Notes: generated from the sequence alone by a model not told the origin. A stretch of 64,000 bases of DNA from Flagellimonas olearia (GCF_009184425.1 NZ_WELG01000002.1:1116001-1180000); one strand, 5' to 3'; shown: positions 7,641-16,140, counted from the first letter of the stretch. Made by a program: numbers and translations.

Positions 7641-10600
7641 TTATCTGTATAAGGTAAAGTGCCCAACAAACTCCCGGTCAGAGCCATCATTCAATTTTAT
7701 GATGTACCAATAATCACCTGAGGGAAGGGGCTTTGATTCATAATAGCCATCCCAACCTTGGTCCATGGTCCCCATGATTTTGATTTTCCGGCCGTATCGG
7801 TCAAAAATGTAGGTTTGAACATCTGGGAACCATTCCATGTTTCGTGGTCTCCAATAATCATTCTGCCCATCATTGTTTGGAGTGAAGAAATTGGGAACCG
7901 ATATTTCAATCAGGGTCATCGTTATGGTTTCTGTGGTTTCGCAACCATTATTGTCCACAACTCTTACTTGGAAAGTTCCGCTCCTGTCAATGGTAAATGT
8001 GTTGGATGGACTTCCAGGATTATCTTCAAAATAATAGGTGTAGGGAGGAAACCCTCCCGAAACATTGGCAGCTATTTCATTTACATAAACATTTGCCAAC
8101 GAGAGTTTTAGTGGCTCAATCTGATTTATGGAAAAAGGAATTTCCAAAAGGCAACCGTTGGTATGCAATATGGATAATGAATGATCCCCAGGGCTGATGA
8201 CTTCAAAATCTGGAGTCATTACAAAATCATTGGGGTTTGTAGAATCCAGGGCGTAGAGAAGAGCATTGCTGATGGATGGGTCGGACAGCGTGACCGCAAT
8301 GGTATTGGAAGGCAATCCGGAATCGCATAAATAGATGGGTTCTACGGATGCATCGAGGTTGGGCCCACCAGCTAAGATTTCAAAGTTGGTTTCAGATTGA
8401 CAATCATTTTGATCTATGACGGTCAACTTGTGGTTTCCAGCAGCCAGATTCTCAAAGGAAAAAGAATTTTGGTTAAAGAGTTCGGATGGCATAGAATCCA
8501 ATTGAACGGTTAGGGGCAGATTTGTATTGAAAACATTCACATGTACCACACCATCTTCACTTTGCCAACAAGTCTCATTTTCTACGTTGGTCGATATATC
8601 AAACCCAGTAATCGTCACCACAAAGGAGTTCTCCGCTGCGGGGCACGTTCCGTTGGCGGGGCTGTAGACAAATATGGTGTTGTCTCCCAGGTTGGTGATA
8701 GGGTCACCCTCGAAGAGGGCCGTCCCCGTTCCCGCGGCCCCTGTGAAATAGTTACCGTTGGTGAGGGCTGGCAGGATGTATGAGTCGCATGCCTCGACAT
8801 CGGCGGGGTTATCGGGCCTTGGCTGTTCGGTGACGGTGACGGTTGCCGTTGCGTCCGTGGTGCATGGTGCTGTCGCGGTGACGGTATAGGTGTAGGCTCC
8901 CGCCCCGTTGAATGCGGGGCTCCAGTTGCCCCCTGCATCGGGTGTTCCCCCGAGCTGTGCGAAAAGGTCCGCATCAGTCAGCAGGGTGCCCTCACAGATG
9001 TTGATGTTGGCGTCTGTTCCGGCATCGGGTTGATCTGTGATAGTAATGGTGAAGCTTTCTTCATCTGTGCAAACCGGAGCAACACCACCAGTTTCATCAT
9101 ATATATATAATGTAATATTAGAGGTAATAATGTCTCCTTCACTGTACATAGTGCCACCTCCTAATGGGCCTCCTGGTAGGTCATAATACGCTTCATTTCC
9201 GGAAAGGGTTCCCGTTATAGGAGGAAGTGCATAAGATTCACATGCCTCTTGGTTGGGAATGGCATCTATATCAGGCTGAAGGTATATATAGATAGTTTGT
9301 TCAACATCGGTATAGTTTCCATAGATATCCGTAATTCTGTACGTTCGGGTAATGGTTTCAGGGTTTGTTAAGCCATCTGAAGTGTCTCCAATATGGGTAA
9401 CAGTGTCCACGGCACAGTTGTCTGCTTCATCCGTGACAACACTTGGATCTGGTAGGGGAGGGGCACCACAAACAGTCAAGGTCAATGGGTTACTGGCCTT
9501 TGGAGGTTCGTTGTCAACAATGGCTACGGTAAAAACGTCCAGATGTTCAAAATTCACATTGTCGAAATAGGCGTTTTGGCTTGCATCAATACTTGTAGCA
9601 AGAATCTCGGTAAGAGTGCCGGTCAAAAAGTTGCCATCACCATCAGTATCTATCAATAATATTAAGTTGCCACAGTTACCATTGTTTAGAATGTCTGAAC
9701 CGGAAAGGTCGACTCGAACACTTACATTTGTAATTGGATCAACTCCACCGGGAGAAACTGTTTTTTGTATTCTCCATTCCCTTCCGATTCGGGCACTATA
9801 ATCTGTAGGAAGTTCAATGAGAGATTGGTTGATATCACCATGGTCATTTCCCCATAATAGATAATTATGAAGAGTGGATGTGGTTGTTACCGATGTGCTA
9901 TTTGCAGTGGTGTTGTCTACAATCGGTCGGGATTGGTCTAGATTGTCCGTTGCAAAATTATTGTCCATTGACATGGTAACGACTGCTCCAGTATTTTCAC
10001 TTTGGGCAATACGTTGGTGAAGATTGTATCGTAGTTTTAAATCGTCATAGGATGTGCTGTTGTCTCCTCCATCTATATCTTCAAACCGATCTCTGCCCAA
10101 TCCGGCTATGTCATATATGTATATTGGGTCTGGTTGCCAAATGGTGGTCCCATCTGCTGCTAGATAAGTGTATCCTTGATTGCCAACGGTACTGCCCAAT
10201 TGTCCTGTATTGTTTAGGGTGATGCCATACTTAATGGCCAAATAGCTTTCCACTCGTTGTATGGAGTTGGCATCCAAAGGACCATCGGCCAATAAAATTT
10301 CGGCAATGTTTCCTGTAAGGTTTCTATTGGAATCATTGCTGTTGAAATGTTTTCCAAGTCTATTGAATAAGTATAAATCCCGTTCAACATCTGGAAAGTT
10401 TTTTATGATGTTGATATCGGGTAAACCATTTACTTGTGTTCTTAAGACTTCATCTTCCAAAAAAGGGTTTGTGTCAACTTGTCGCACAAGAACACCAATG
10501 GTAGGTAATCCTTGGAGATCAATATTGCCACTCTCAAAATCACTCCATGGGGTCCAGGTTCGCCCAATTGAGAATCTATTTCCATCCGAGACGCCTATGG

Positions 10601-11207
10601 AGAGATTGGTAGTGGAACTATGGTAAGAATCGATGTCTCCTCCAAAAAGTAGGCGTTGGGTTTCAGCACTATTTCCCATACCGCGGGCATGGAATACAAT
10701 AAAGACTGTAATCTCTTCTCTGGTTGATGATCTAAAATGTAAAGCTTGTCCATCACCACTTCCATCAAATTCAATGGAAGGATTAAAGTTCATATCGTTT
10801 CGGCGTAGTGTGGGTAGGCGCGGAATGGAACCAATAGGGTTAAGATACGCTGGTGAACCAAATGAGTGTTCAAAACCTAAGGGGTAAGGTTGGGAATAGT
10901 TTCCAGGAGCTGGATGTTGGACAGCATCTTGGGGAGTCCCATCGATGAAGTCGTACCAAGTGGTCACGGAAGTACCATCAGCAGGGGCCGGGGGAGTGAA
11001 GAGTTGAAATTGTCCGCTGGGAGTAGGCGCTGCGTTCACCGCTCTGTCCGCAGTGAACCACGTGTCAACTTGTTGGCCCAGTATGGAGTTGCTTAAAAGC
11101 AAAATGCCCAGTATGCATAAGGGACGCAACCATTTTAAATTACAATGGAAGAAGACCGGTTTTGATATGGTCCGGATTCGGTTGTAGTGTAGTAAAAGTT
11201 TTGTCAT
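7641..11207 (-). CDS. Large T9SS type B cargo protein (gliding-motility-associated C-terminal domain)
   Basis: This 1188-residue secreted protein has an N-terminal signal sequence (near LLLSNSILGQQ). A LamG/concanavalin-like region occupies about 120-330 and ends in AILLADGPLDANSIQ, with a YLAIKYGI motif seen in many such proteins. Repeated Cys-containing beta domains follow, and the C-terminal CHU_C/type B sorting domain begins at FFTPNNDGQNDYW (about 1105) and ends in GHFTLYR. Type B cargo is exported by the T9SS and held or released by a PorP/SprF partner, which is the next gene. It is probably an adhesin or surface structural protein. Residues about 729-860 are encoded by a strikingly GC-rich stretch (listed separately). 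A pair of 21-bp direct repeats lies 110-150 bases upstream of the start. Confidence 0.88.
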   Translation of the reverse strand: MTKLLLHYNRIRTISKPVFFHCNLKWLRPLCILGILLLSNSILGQQVDTWFTADRAVNAAPTPSGQFQLFTPPAPADGTSVTTWYDFIDGTPQDAVQHPAPGNYSQPYPLGFEHSFGSPAYLNPIGSIPRLPTLRRNDMNFNPSIEFDGSGDGQALHFRSSTREEITVFIVFHARGMGNSAETQRLLFGGDIDSYHSSTTNLSIGVSDGNRFSIGRTWTPWSDFESGNIDLQGLPTIGVLVRQVDTNPFLEDEVLRTQVNGLPDINIIKNFPDVERDLYLFNRLGKHFNSNDSNRNLTGNIAEILLADGPLDANSIQRVESYLAIKYGITLNNTGQLGSTVGNQGYTYLAADGTTIWQPDPIYIYDIAGLGRDRFEDIDGGDNSTSYDDLKLRYNLHQRIAQSENTGAVVTMSMDNNFATDNLDQSRPIVDNTTANSTSVTTTSTLHNYLLWGNDHGDINQSLIELPTDYSARIGREWRIQKTVSPGGVDPITNVSVRVDLSGSDILNNGNCGNLILLIDTDGDGNFLTGTLTEILATSIDASQNAYFDNVNFEHLDVFTVAIVDNEPPKASNPLTLTVCGAPPLPDPSVVTDEADNCAVDTVTHIGDTSDGLTNPETITRTYRITDIYGNYTDVEQTIYIYLQPDIDAIPNQEACESYALPPITGTLSGNEAYYDLPGGPLGGGTMYSEGDIITSNITLYIYDETGGVAPVCTDEESFTITITDQPDAGTDANINICEGTLLTDADLFAQLGGTPDAGGNWSPAFNGAGAYTYTVTATAPCTTDATATVTVTEQPRPDNPADVEACDSYILPALTNGNYFTGAAGTGTALFEGDPITNLGDNTIFVYSPANGTCPAAENSFVVTITGFDISTNVENETCWQSEDGVVHVNVFNTNLPLTVQLDSMPSELFNQNSFSFENLAAGNHKLTVIDQNDCQSETNFEILAGGPNLDASVEPIYLCDSGLPSNTIAVTLSDPSISNALLYALDSTNPNDFVMTPDFEVISPGDHSLSILHTNGCLLEIPFSINQIEPLKLSLANVYVNEIAANVSGGFPPYTYYFEDNPGSPSNTFTIDRSGTFQVRVVDNNGCETTETITMTLIEISVPNFFTPNNDGQNDYWRPRNMEWFPDVQTYIFDRYGRKIKIMGTMDQGWDGYYESKPLPSGDYWYIIKLNDGSDREFVGHFTLYR
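8630..9020. other. GC-rich module inside the T9SS cargo gene
   Basis: Counting by hand, 8701-9000 contains about 192 G+C in 300 bases (64%), while 8521-8580 is about 35% and 9061-9120 about 33%. The edges are sharp. The reading frame continues through it and encodes Ala/Thr/Gly-rich Cys modules (GGNWSPAFNGAGAYTYTV, NGTCPAAENSFVVTITG). This suggests a module acquired by recombination from a GC-rich source, or strong local codon bias. Confidence 0.7.
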
Positions 11208-11316
11208 AACAAGTAGGTTTTAGGGTGTATTTCTTGTTGGGGTAAAATCAAGAAATAGATTTGGTATTATAAAATAAAGTGCTGCCGTGTTACCAAAAGG
11301 GGGTCAATTAACCAAT

Positions 11317-11358
11317 GGGCGTTTAGAATTGACGAAAGGGCGTTTAGAATTGACGAAA
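11317..11358. repeat. Perfect 21-bp tandem direct repeat (candidate LytTR operator)
   Basis: Two identical 21-base units, each containing CGTTTAGAATTGACGA, lie head to tail (11317-11337 and 11338-11358), preceded by ACCAATG at 11311. A 21-bp period is two helical turns, the spacing used by LytTR-type regulators, and GCGTTTAGA resembles the published LytTR half-site with a GTT core. It lies 110-150 bases upstream of the T9SS cargo gene start at 11207. The regulator identity is inference. Confidence 0.55.
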
Positions 11359-11650
11359 AAATGTACCAACCTTAAAATTTTATGGTTTTTGTGCATATAT
11401 GGACAGGTGCATGAATTAGGAAATGAAGAGTTACGGTCCATGGTTTTCAATAAAAGGGCCGCCAAAAATGTTTGACGGCCCAACTATACCATGGCCAACA
11501 GTACTGAGAGAAACCAAACCTTACACGCTCAGTTGAATTATGGACAGGATAGTTACTTTGGTCAGTGGTATGTTGTATATATAATTTTATTGGGAGAAGT
11601 AGTTGAGTAGGATCTTCTGCATTCAATGTGTAATCTGATCCTTAAAACCA

Positions 11651-11687
11651 TTACGACCAAGGAATTTAAATAAATTCCTTGGCGTAA
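11651..11687. repeat. Long palindrome with 17-bp stem
   Basis: CCAAGGAATTTA (11657-11668) is followed after two bases by its perfect complement TAAATTCCTTGG. The arms extend outward to TTACG/CGTAA with one bulged A, giving a stem of 17 pairs. It has no adjacent T-run, so it does not look like a simple terminator. It may be a structured RNA, a protein-binding palindrome or a REP-like element. Confidence 0.5.
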
Positions 11688-11858
11688 CGGAAACCTCAAC
11701 TAAACTAAACACTTTTTCGACCTTTGGTCTTGAAAAGTGCATTGCTATATGTGCATGCGTTAAAAATTGATCTTGCTTTTCAATTGGCTTTAACGCTTAC
11801 TTGCACAACAAACATAGGATGTTATTTCCTTCCAGAGGTGTCCCAACTAACCAATGCC

Positions 11859-11900
11859 CCATTTGATCTTACGGATGGGCCATTTGAATTGGTGGAATAT
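11859..11900. repeat. Degenerate 21-bp direct repeat, same family as 11317-11358
   Basis: CCATTTGATCTTACGGATG (from 11859) is followed 21 bases later by CCATTTGAATTGGTGGA (from 11880). ACCAATG precedes the pair at 11850, as in the other copies. There is no gene start immediately downstream on either strand, so it could be a decayed site or belong to an unannotated RNA. Confidence 0.4.
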
Positions 11901-11921
11901 AATTTGGGTTCGAAATTTGTC

Positions 11922-11951
11922 AAAAAAAAACAGCCCCAAAAATGGGGCTGT
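11922..11951 (-). terminator. Rho-independent terminator of the YegP-family gene
   Basis: On the minus strand ACAGCCCC pairs with GGGGCTGT across a six-base loop and is followed by nine T residues. It lies 35 bases after the stop of the 11987-12316 gene. Confidence 0.9.
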
Positions 11952-11986
11952 CCTTATGTTATATTTGAAATATATGTCCCGGCGAA

Positions 11987-12316
11987 TTACGAATTGTCAT
12001 CCACACCGGCATCCGGAGCATTGGTTTTTACGGAAGCAATCCCGTTTTCCATGGCCGCAGTGCTGGAATACATTTCACTATTACCGATTACCTGACCGTT
12101 GGAAGCCTTCAGGTTAAAGTAAGGGCTACCGTCTTTGGCAGTCTTTCTGTCGAACCTACCATCTTCCTGAGAATTTTTTCGGACAGATTCAATTCCGTTC
12201 TCGCAGGCGGCTTTGGTGGTATACCCTTCGCTGCTTAAGATTACTTGGCCGTTATTGGCCTTTAAATTAAACCTGAACTGACCAGATTTATCTGTTTTGA
12301 TTTCAAATTTTCCCAT
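11987..12316 (-). CDS. YegP-family (DUF1508) protein with two repeats
   Basis: This 109-residue protein is made of two homologous units of about 50 residues. The first has GQFRFNLKANNGQVILSSEGY and the second SPYFNLKASNGQVIGNSEMY, each followed by a helix with an A-C/M-E-N-G-I motif. This is the tandem DUF1508 fold of E. coli YegP. Members are small cytoplasmic proteins, often stress-induced, with no assigned biochemical activity. There is no signal peptide. The gene is monocistronic, with its own strong terminator immediately downstream and about 146 bases separating it from proA. Confidence 0.9.
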   Translation of the reverse strand: MGKFEIKTDKSGQFRFNLKANNGQVILSSEGYTTKAACENGIESVRKNSQEDGRFDRKTAKDGSPYFNLKASNGQVIGNSEMYSSTAAMENGIASVKTNAPDAGVDDNS

Positions 12317-12462
12317 ACTGAATATATTTTATATCTTAAATCTAGATATTTTCTTAAAAAATGACCAATAAATGGGTGTAAAATTACCATTAAACTAACA
12401 GATAATGGGCTTTTGCACGACACTTGAACCAATCAACGCCAGTAAGAACAACAAAAGATAGG

Positions 12463-13662
12463 TTACACACGTACTTGTCCATCCCCAAATACATAGTATT
12501 TGTTGGTCACCAATTGTTTTAGCCCCAAGGGCCCACGGTGGTGCAATTTATCAGTACTGATGGCCAGTTCTGCACCCACGCCCATCTGTCCGCCATCGGT
12601 GAAACGGGTGGAAGCATTTTGGTATACCGCCGCACAATCCACATTTTCCATGAAAGTTTGGGCCACGGTATTGTTTTCGGTCATGATGGAGGCCGAATGC
12701 CCTCCGGAATGGGTGTTGATCTTTTCAATGGCCTCATCTAAATTGTCCACAGCTCCAATAACACATTTCATGGCCAAGAACTCCTCTTCCCAAACCGATG
12801 GGTCGGGAATGACATTTTCTTCTGGTAAGATGGATTTCACCTTTTCATCTACTAAAATCGATACGCCTTTGTCAATCAATAGTTGTCTCAATTCCTTGAG
12901 TTTATCATCGTAACCTTCCATCCTTGTATCGATCAATATTTTGTCCAAGGCATTACAGGCCGAAATCTTATGGGTCTTGGCATTGATGATGACCTCCAAG
13001 CTTTTTTTCCAATCCGCTTCTTGGTGTACATAGAGGAAATTGTTTCCTCGACCACTTACGAGAACGGCACATTTGGCATGTTCTTTCACAAAAGCAATCA
13101 ATCGTTCACCACCACGTGGAACGATCAGATCTAGGTCTTGGTCCGGGTTTTTCAAAAATTCTTGGGTCTGGGTACGGTCCATTTCCAAAAACTGGATGAA
13201 ATCGGCGGGGAGATTGTTCTCTGCCAAGGCCTGATGCCAAAACTTTACCAAAGCCTTGTTGCTATGATAGGCTTCTTTCCCGCCTTTCAACAATATTTTG
13301 TTATTGGCTTTAAAGGCCAGCACGGCAGCTTCCACGGTAACATCAGGTCGGGATTCATAAATGATCATGATGGTCCCAAATGGAGCCGTTTTGTTGATGA
13401 TCTTTAAACCATTGTCCAAATGCCGGGTAGATATTTCCTGATTTACCGGATCTGATTGCAACCGGACTTCCTTCACGGCCTGAATCATCTGATCTACCTT
13501 TTTTTGGTCTACCACCAAACGGTCATAGAGGGCTTGATCGTCCCGATCAAAGGCATCCAAATCTTTTTGGTTGGCTTGGAGGAGCTCTTCCCGGTTTTTG
13601 TCCAGGATTTGCTCCATGTCTGCCAATACTTTATTCTTTATATCTGTGTTCAATAATTTCAT
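12463..13662 (-). CDS. proA: Gamma-glutamyl phosphate reductase ProA
   Basis: ProA reduces gamma-glutamyl phosphate to glutamate-5-semialdehyde in cytoplasmic proline synthesis. This 399-residue protein has the aldehyde-dehydrogenase-like fold. Visible family motifs are IYESRPDVTVEAAVLA (about 101-116), KGGKEAYHSNKAL, IVPRGGERLI (180-189) and the catalytic Cys236 in KISACNALDKIL. Its length is slightly shorter than E. coli ProA (417), as usual for Bacteroidota. It is the last gene of a proC-proB-proA run, 9 bases after proB. No clear terminator follows. Confidence 0.97.
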   Translation of the reverse strand: MKLLNTDIKNKVLADMEQILDKNREELLQANQKDLDAFDRDDQALYDRLVVDQKKVDQMIQAVKEVRLQSDPVNQEISTRHLDNGLKIINKTAPFGTIMIIYESRPDVTVEAAVLAFKANNKILLKGGKEAYHSNKALVKFWHQALAENNLPADFIQFLEMDRTQTQEFLKNPDQDLDLIVPRGGERLIAFVKEHAKCAVLVSGRGNNFLYVHQEADWKKSLEVIINAKTHKISACNALDKILIDTRMEGYDDKLKELRQLLIDKGVSILVDEKVKSILPEENVIPDPSVWEEEFLAMKCVIGAVDNLDEAIEKINTHSGGHSASIMTENNTVAQTFMENVDCAAVYQNASTRFTDGGQMGVGAELAISTDKLHHRGPLGLKQLVTNKYYVFGDGQVRV

Positions 13663-13671
13663 AGTCGTTTT

Positions 13672-14442
13672 TTAAAGGGAAACTTTGGTCCCCACTTTTT
13701 TTCCTTCAACAATGTCTATAATGATATTCTCTTTCTTCCCGTTCACAATATAGGATGGAATGTTGTTGGCCGCCGCTATTTGGGCGTAGTTCAATTTAGA
13801 GCCCATTCCACCACGGCCTTCGCCTTCGGCTTTATTGCCCTCTTCAATATACTTGTCCAAATCTTCTTTGGGCGCCACTTTTTGAATGACTTCGGAATCC
13901 TCTTTTTCGGGATGTCCATTGTACAATCCATCAATATCGGTCATGAGGATGAGCTTGTCCGCATTCATCAATTGGGCAATCAACGTGGCCAATTCATCAT
14001 TGTCCGAGAACATGGACATGGCTACCGAAACGGCGTCGTCTTCATTGGCAATGGGCACTACACCTTCGGACAGAAGACCTTCTATGCAATTGATCATATT
14101 GTCCCGGTGTACCCCAGGGTTAAAATCCCGTTTTGTGGGCAGTACTTGCGCACATTTCATTCCATAATCACTGAAAATGTTGTAGTAGTGCCGCATCATT
14201 CTGGGTTGTCCTATGGCAGAATATACCTGTCTGCGCTGGGTCTTGTCCTTTATTTTGGATTTTCCCAGCACCTCTTTTCCCGCAATTACGGAGCCAGAGG
14301 AAACCAAAATGGTCATGATGTCACGTTCGTATAGTTCAGCGATCTGTTGCACCAAACTATTGAGTACGGGTCTTACAATTCTGTTGTCCTTGTTGGTCAT
14401 TACATTGGTTCCTACCTTAACGACCACGAGTTCTTTATACAT
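13672..14442 (-). CDS. proB: Glutamate 5-kinase ProB, short form without PUA domain
   Basis: ProB phosphorylates glutamate, the first and feedback-controlled step of proline synthesis. The 256 residues cover only the amino-acid-kinase domain: VVVKVGTNV at the N-terminus, VSSGSVIAGKE, the ANEDDAVS substrate loop and a GRGGMGSKLN motif near 210. E. coli ProB (367 aa) has a C-terminal PUA domain that is missing here, as is common in Bacteroidota. The gene lies 3 bases after proC and 9 before proA, so coupled translation is likely. Confidence 0.95.
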   Translation of the reverse strand: MYKELVVVKVGTNVMTNKDNRIVRPVLNSLVQQIAELYERDIMTILVSSGSVIAGKEVLGKSKIKDKTQRRQVYSAIGQPRMMRHYYNIFSDYGMKCAQVLPTKRDFNPGVHRDNMINCIEGLLSEGVVPIANEDDAVSVAMSMFSDNDELATLIAQLMNADKLILMTDIDGLYNGHPEKEDSEVIQKVAPKEDLDKYIEEGNKAEGEGRGGMGSKLNYAQIAAANNIPSYIVNGKKENIIIDIVEGKKVGTKVSL

Positions 14443-14445
14443 GAT

Positions 14446-15252
14446 TTAATATTCTTCGCCGAGTTCCACGGCGCGGTTAAAGGCGGCAAAGGCCGCTTCT
14501 TTTATCAATTCGTTTACATTATTGTCCTGCATGGAATCCAAAGCGGCACGGGTGGTACCTCCTTTGGAAGCCACTCTTTCCATCCATGAATCCGGGGTAA
14601 GGTTGTTCTGGTTGAACAGTTCCACGGCCCCGGTAAAGGTTTGGCTCACCAGAACTTTGGAAACATTTTCGGAAAAGCCCATTTGTAGGGCGGCCTCCAT
14701 CATACTTTGCATAAAGTAAAAAACGTATGCGGGACCACTCCCCGAAATGCCTGTTGAGGCATCAATAAATTTTTCATTTTTTACGCGGAGGGATTTTCCA
14801 GTGGTGTCCAACAGGCCTTCCACCATAAAAAGTTCCAAACGGGAAACTTCGTCGGAAGAAACATAGCTGGTCAAACCCTTACCCACCTGAGCGGGCAGAT
14901 TGGGCATGGCCCGTACCACTTTTTTAATACCAAGGGATTCTTGGATAAAGTTAATGGTGACCCCGGCCATTATGGAAATGAACAATTGCTCGGGATTTAC
15001 CAAGTGCTTCATGCGTTTAAAGAGTTCTTCGGCATGGAAGGGTTTAACGGCCAAAAAGATGATATCTGCTTGGGGAACACAGTCCTCCAAACGATCTATG
15101 GCATCAAAATGGGCGATTTTATCGACCTCTTCCATTTTTTCCTTTGATTTGTCCAACACCATGATGTTGCGCTTTTTCAATAGCTTGGACTTGGACATAC
15201 CTGTGGCGTAGGTAAGTCCCATGTTACCTGCGCCAATAACCAATACTTTCAT
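14446..15252 (-). CDS. proC: Pyrroline-5-carboxylate reductase ProC
   Basis: ProC makes proline from pyrroline-5-carboxylate with NAD(P)H. It has an N-terminal Rossmann motif VIGAGNMG (residues 5-12), a central FLAVKPFHAEEL, the family signature region STGISGSGPAYVFYFM (about 166-181) and a C-terminal SKGGTTRAALDSM helix. Its length of 268 aa matches the family. It is transcribed first of the three proline genes and is separated by 27 bases from an upstream small gene that belongs to the same strand run with rpsU. Confidence 0.97.
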   Translation of the reverse strand: MKVLVIGAGNMGLTYATGMSKSKLLKKRNIMVLDKSKEKMEEVDKIAHFDAIDRLEDCVPQADIIFLAVKPFHAEELFKRMKHLVNPEQLFISIMAGVTINFIQESLGIKKVVRAMPNLPAQVGKGLTSYVSSDEVSRLELFMVEGLLDTTGKSLRVKNEKFIDASTGISGSGPAYVFYFMQSMMEAALQMGFSENVSKVLVSQTFTGAVELFNQNNLTPDSWMERVASKGGTTRAALDSMQDNNVNELIKEAAFAAFNRAVELGEEY

Positions 15253-15279
15253 TGTTTTATATAAAGGGTTAGAATATTT

Positions 15280-15471
15280 TTAAGCGGATACATTGCAATC
15301 CTTACAGTCTTTTACTTCTCCGTAATAGGTTTCACGGTATCTGTGCAGCGTGCGAAAAGGAAGGCCAAAAATATACTCTTTGATATACGTGACCTGGGTA
15401 GTGAGTTCCCCCATTTTAACACTATACCGTTTTTCGTATTGGGTCTTCCGCTTGATTTTTGTAAGTTTCAT
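15280..15471 (-). CDS. Small conserved-looking basic protein (63 aa), unknown
   Basis: A 63-residue, strongly basic frame (MKLTKIKRKTQYEKRYSVK) without signal peptide or membrane segment. It ends in a CKDCNVSA tail with a C-x2-C pair. It lies between rpsU (22-base gap) and proC (27-base gap) on the same strand, so it is probably co-transcribed. It is too short for a confident family assignment. The C-x2-C pair alone does not form a complete zinc site. Confidence 0.5.
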   Translation of the reverse strand: MKLTKIKRKTQYEKRYSVKMGELTTQVTYIKEYIFGLPFRTLHRYRETYYGEVKDCKDCNVSA

Positions 15472-15493
15472 GATATGGTCAATGTGTTGATGA

Positions 15494-15688
15494 CTATTCG
15501 TTTTCCCTGTTTAGGTATTTTTCACGGTATTCGGCCGTTTTGATGGTCTTTCTTCGCCGTACCGATTTTTTGGTGTACTCCTGACGGTCCCTGATTTGCT
15601 CCAATCGCTTGGTATTTCTATACTTTCTTTTGTAGCGCTTTAGGGCACGTTCTATACTTTCACCTGATTTTACTTCTATTTTGAGCAT
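15494..15688 (-). CDS. rpsU: 30S ribosomal protein bS21
   Basis: The 64-residue sequence starts MLKIEVKSGESIERALKRY and continues with an Arg/Lys-rich helical tail (RRRKTIK), a clear bS21. The protein binds near the platform of the 30S subunit. In Flavobacteriia bS21 helps sequester the 16S anti-Shine-Dalgarno tail, and rpsU itself is reported to carry a strong Shine-Dalgarno sequence that gives autoregulation. Here the start lies 8 bases after the stop of the GNAT gene and the preceding bases (AACAGATAAATCAATAT) show no GGAGG-like element, so translation may be coupled to the upstream gene instead. Confidence 0.94.
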   Translation of the reverse strand: MLKIEVKSGESIERALKRYKRKYRNTKRLEQIRDRQEYTKKSVRRRKTIKTAEYREKYLNRENE

Positions 15689-15696
15689 ATATTGAT

Positions 15697-16140
15697 TTAT
15701 CTGTTCAATCTCATTTCTGTGTGGGTCACGTCAAACCCATTCTCTTTAAAAAACGCTTCTTTCGGATATTGGTTTTCGTTGGTGATGTGGACGGCTACGT
15801 CGCCTTTACAGTATTGGAGGGTGTATTCCAAGAGCTTTGGCTCAATGTTTTTGCCTCGATGCTCCCGGTGCACCACAAAAAAGACCATAAAATTCTCTGG
15901 GATATAATCGCCCATCCCTGTTTTGTTGACCACGGCCAGACCAAGGATTTTTTCCCGTTCCTCAATGACAAATACATATCCACCCAAGCCCGGTATTTCC
16001 TTTGCCGAATATTGTATGGCTTTTCGGATGGCATTTTTTGATGCTTTTTTTCCATCTTGGTGGTCGAATATAAAATTGGTCAATCTGGCGGTTTCCATAG
16101 TGGAAAGCCGTGTATAAGCGTCATAGGTTTTTATCACCAT
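15697..16140 (-). CDS. GNAT-family N-acetyltransferase
   Basis: A 147-residue GNAT protein, starting at the ATG at 16140 (MVIKTYDAY); an upstream TTG would add 23 residues without domain content. Visible features are the beta4 strand KILGLAVVNKTGMGDYI, the acetyl-CoA-binding turn of motif A in a variant form (FFVVHREHRGKNIEPKLLEY) and the C-terminal FFKENGFDVTHTEMRL. The substrate is unknown. It heads a same-strand run with rpsU, a small gene and proCBA, so it could be co-expressed with the ribosomal protein, but no functional link follows from that. Confidence 0.83.
   Translation of the reverse strand: MVIKTYDAYTRLSTMETARLTNFIFDHQDGKKASKNAIRKAIQYSAKEIPGLGGYVFVIEEREKILGLAVVNKTGMGDYIPENFMVFFVVHREHRGKNIEPKLLEYTLQYCKGDVAVHITNENQYPKEAFFKENGFDVTHTEMRLNR

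Larger units (their letters stand above)
11208..11986. other. Non-coding region rich in repeats and hairpins
   Basis: About 780 bases with no convincing gene. It contains the perfect 21-bp tandem repeat (11317-11358), an imperfect 8-bp-stem hairpin GGGCCG/CGGCCC (11456-11481), a 37-base palindrome (11651-11687), a further imperfect hairpin CACTTTT/AAAAGTG (about 11710-11741), the degenerate repeat pair (11859-11900) and a terminator (11922-11951). A TAGATTTG box on the plus strand at 11252-11259 could start a plus-strand RNA through the repeats. Open frames here overlap these structures and are not considered real. Confidence 0.5.

Noticed and set aside
8615-8974. A 119-codon minus-strand frame inside the T9SS cargo gene
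   Set aside because: It is an out-of-frame shadow made possible by the GC-rich module; low-complexity Pro/Ser/Thr/His composition.
11317-11358. Start of a CRISPR array
   Set aside because: Only two abutting 21-base units with no spacers and no cas genes. No CRISPR array was seen in the window.
11724-12117. Plus-strand frames across the YegP terminator and gene
   Set aside because: They run antisense through a strong terminator and a well-defined gene.
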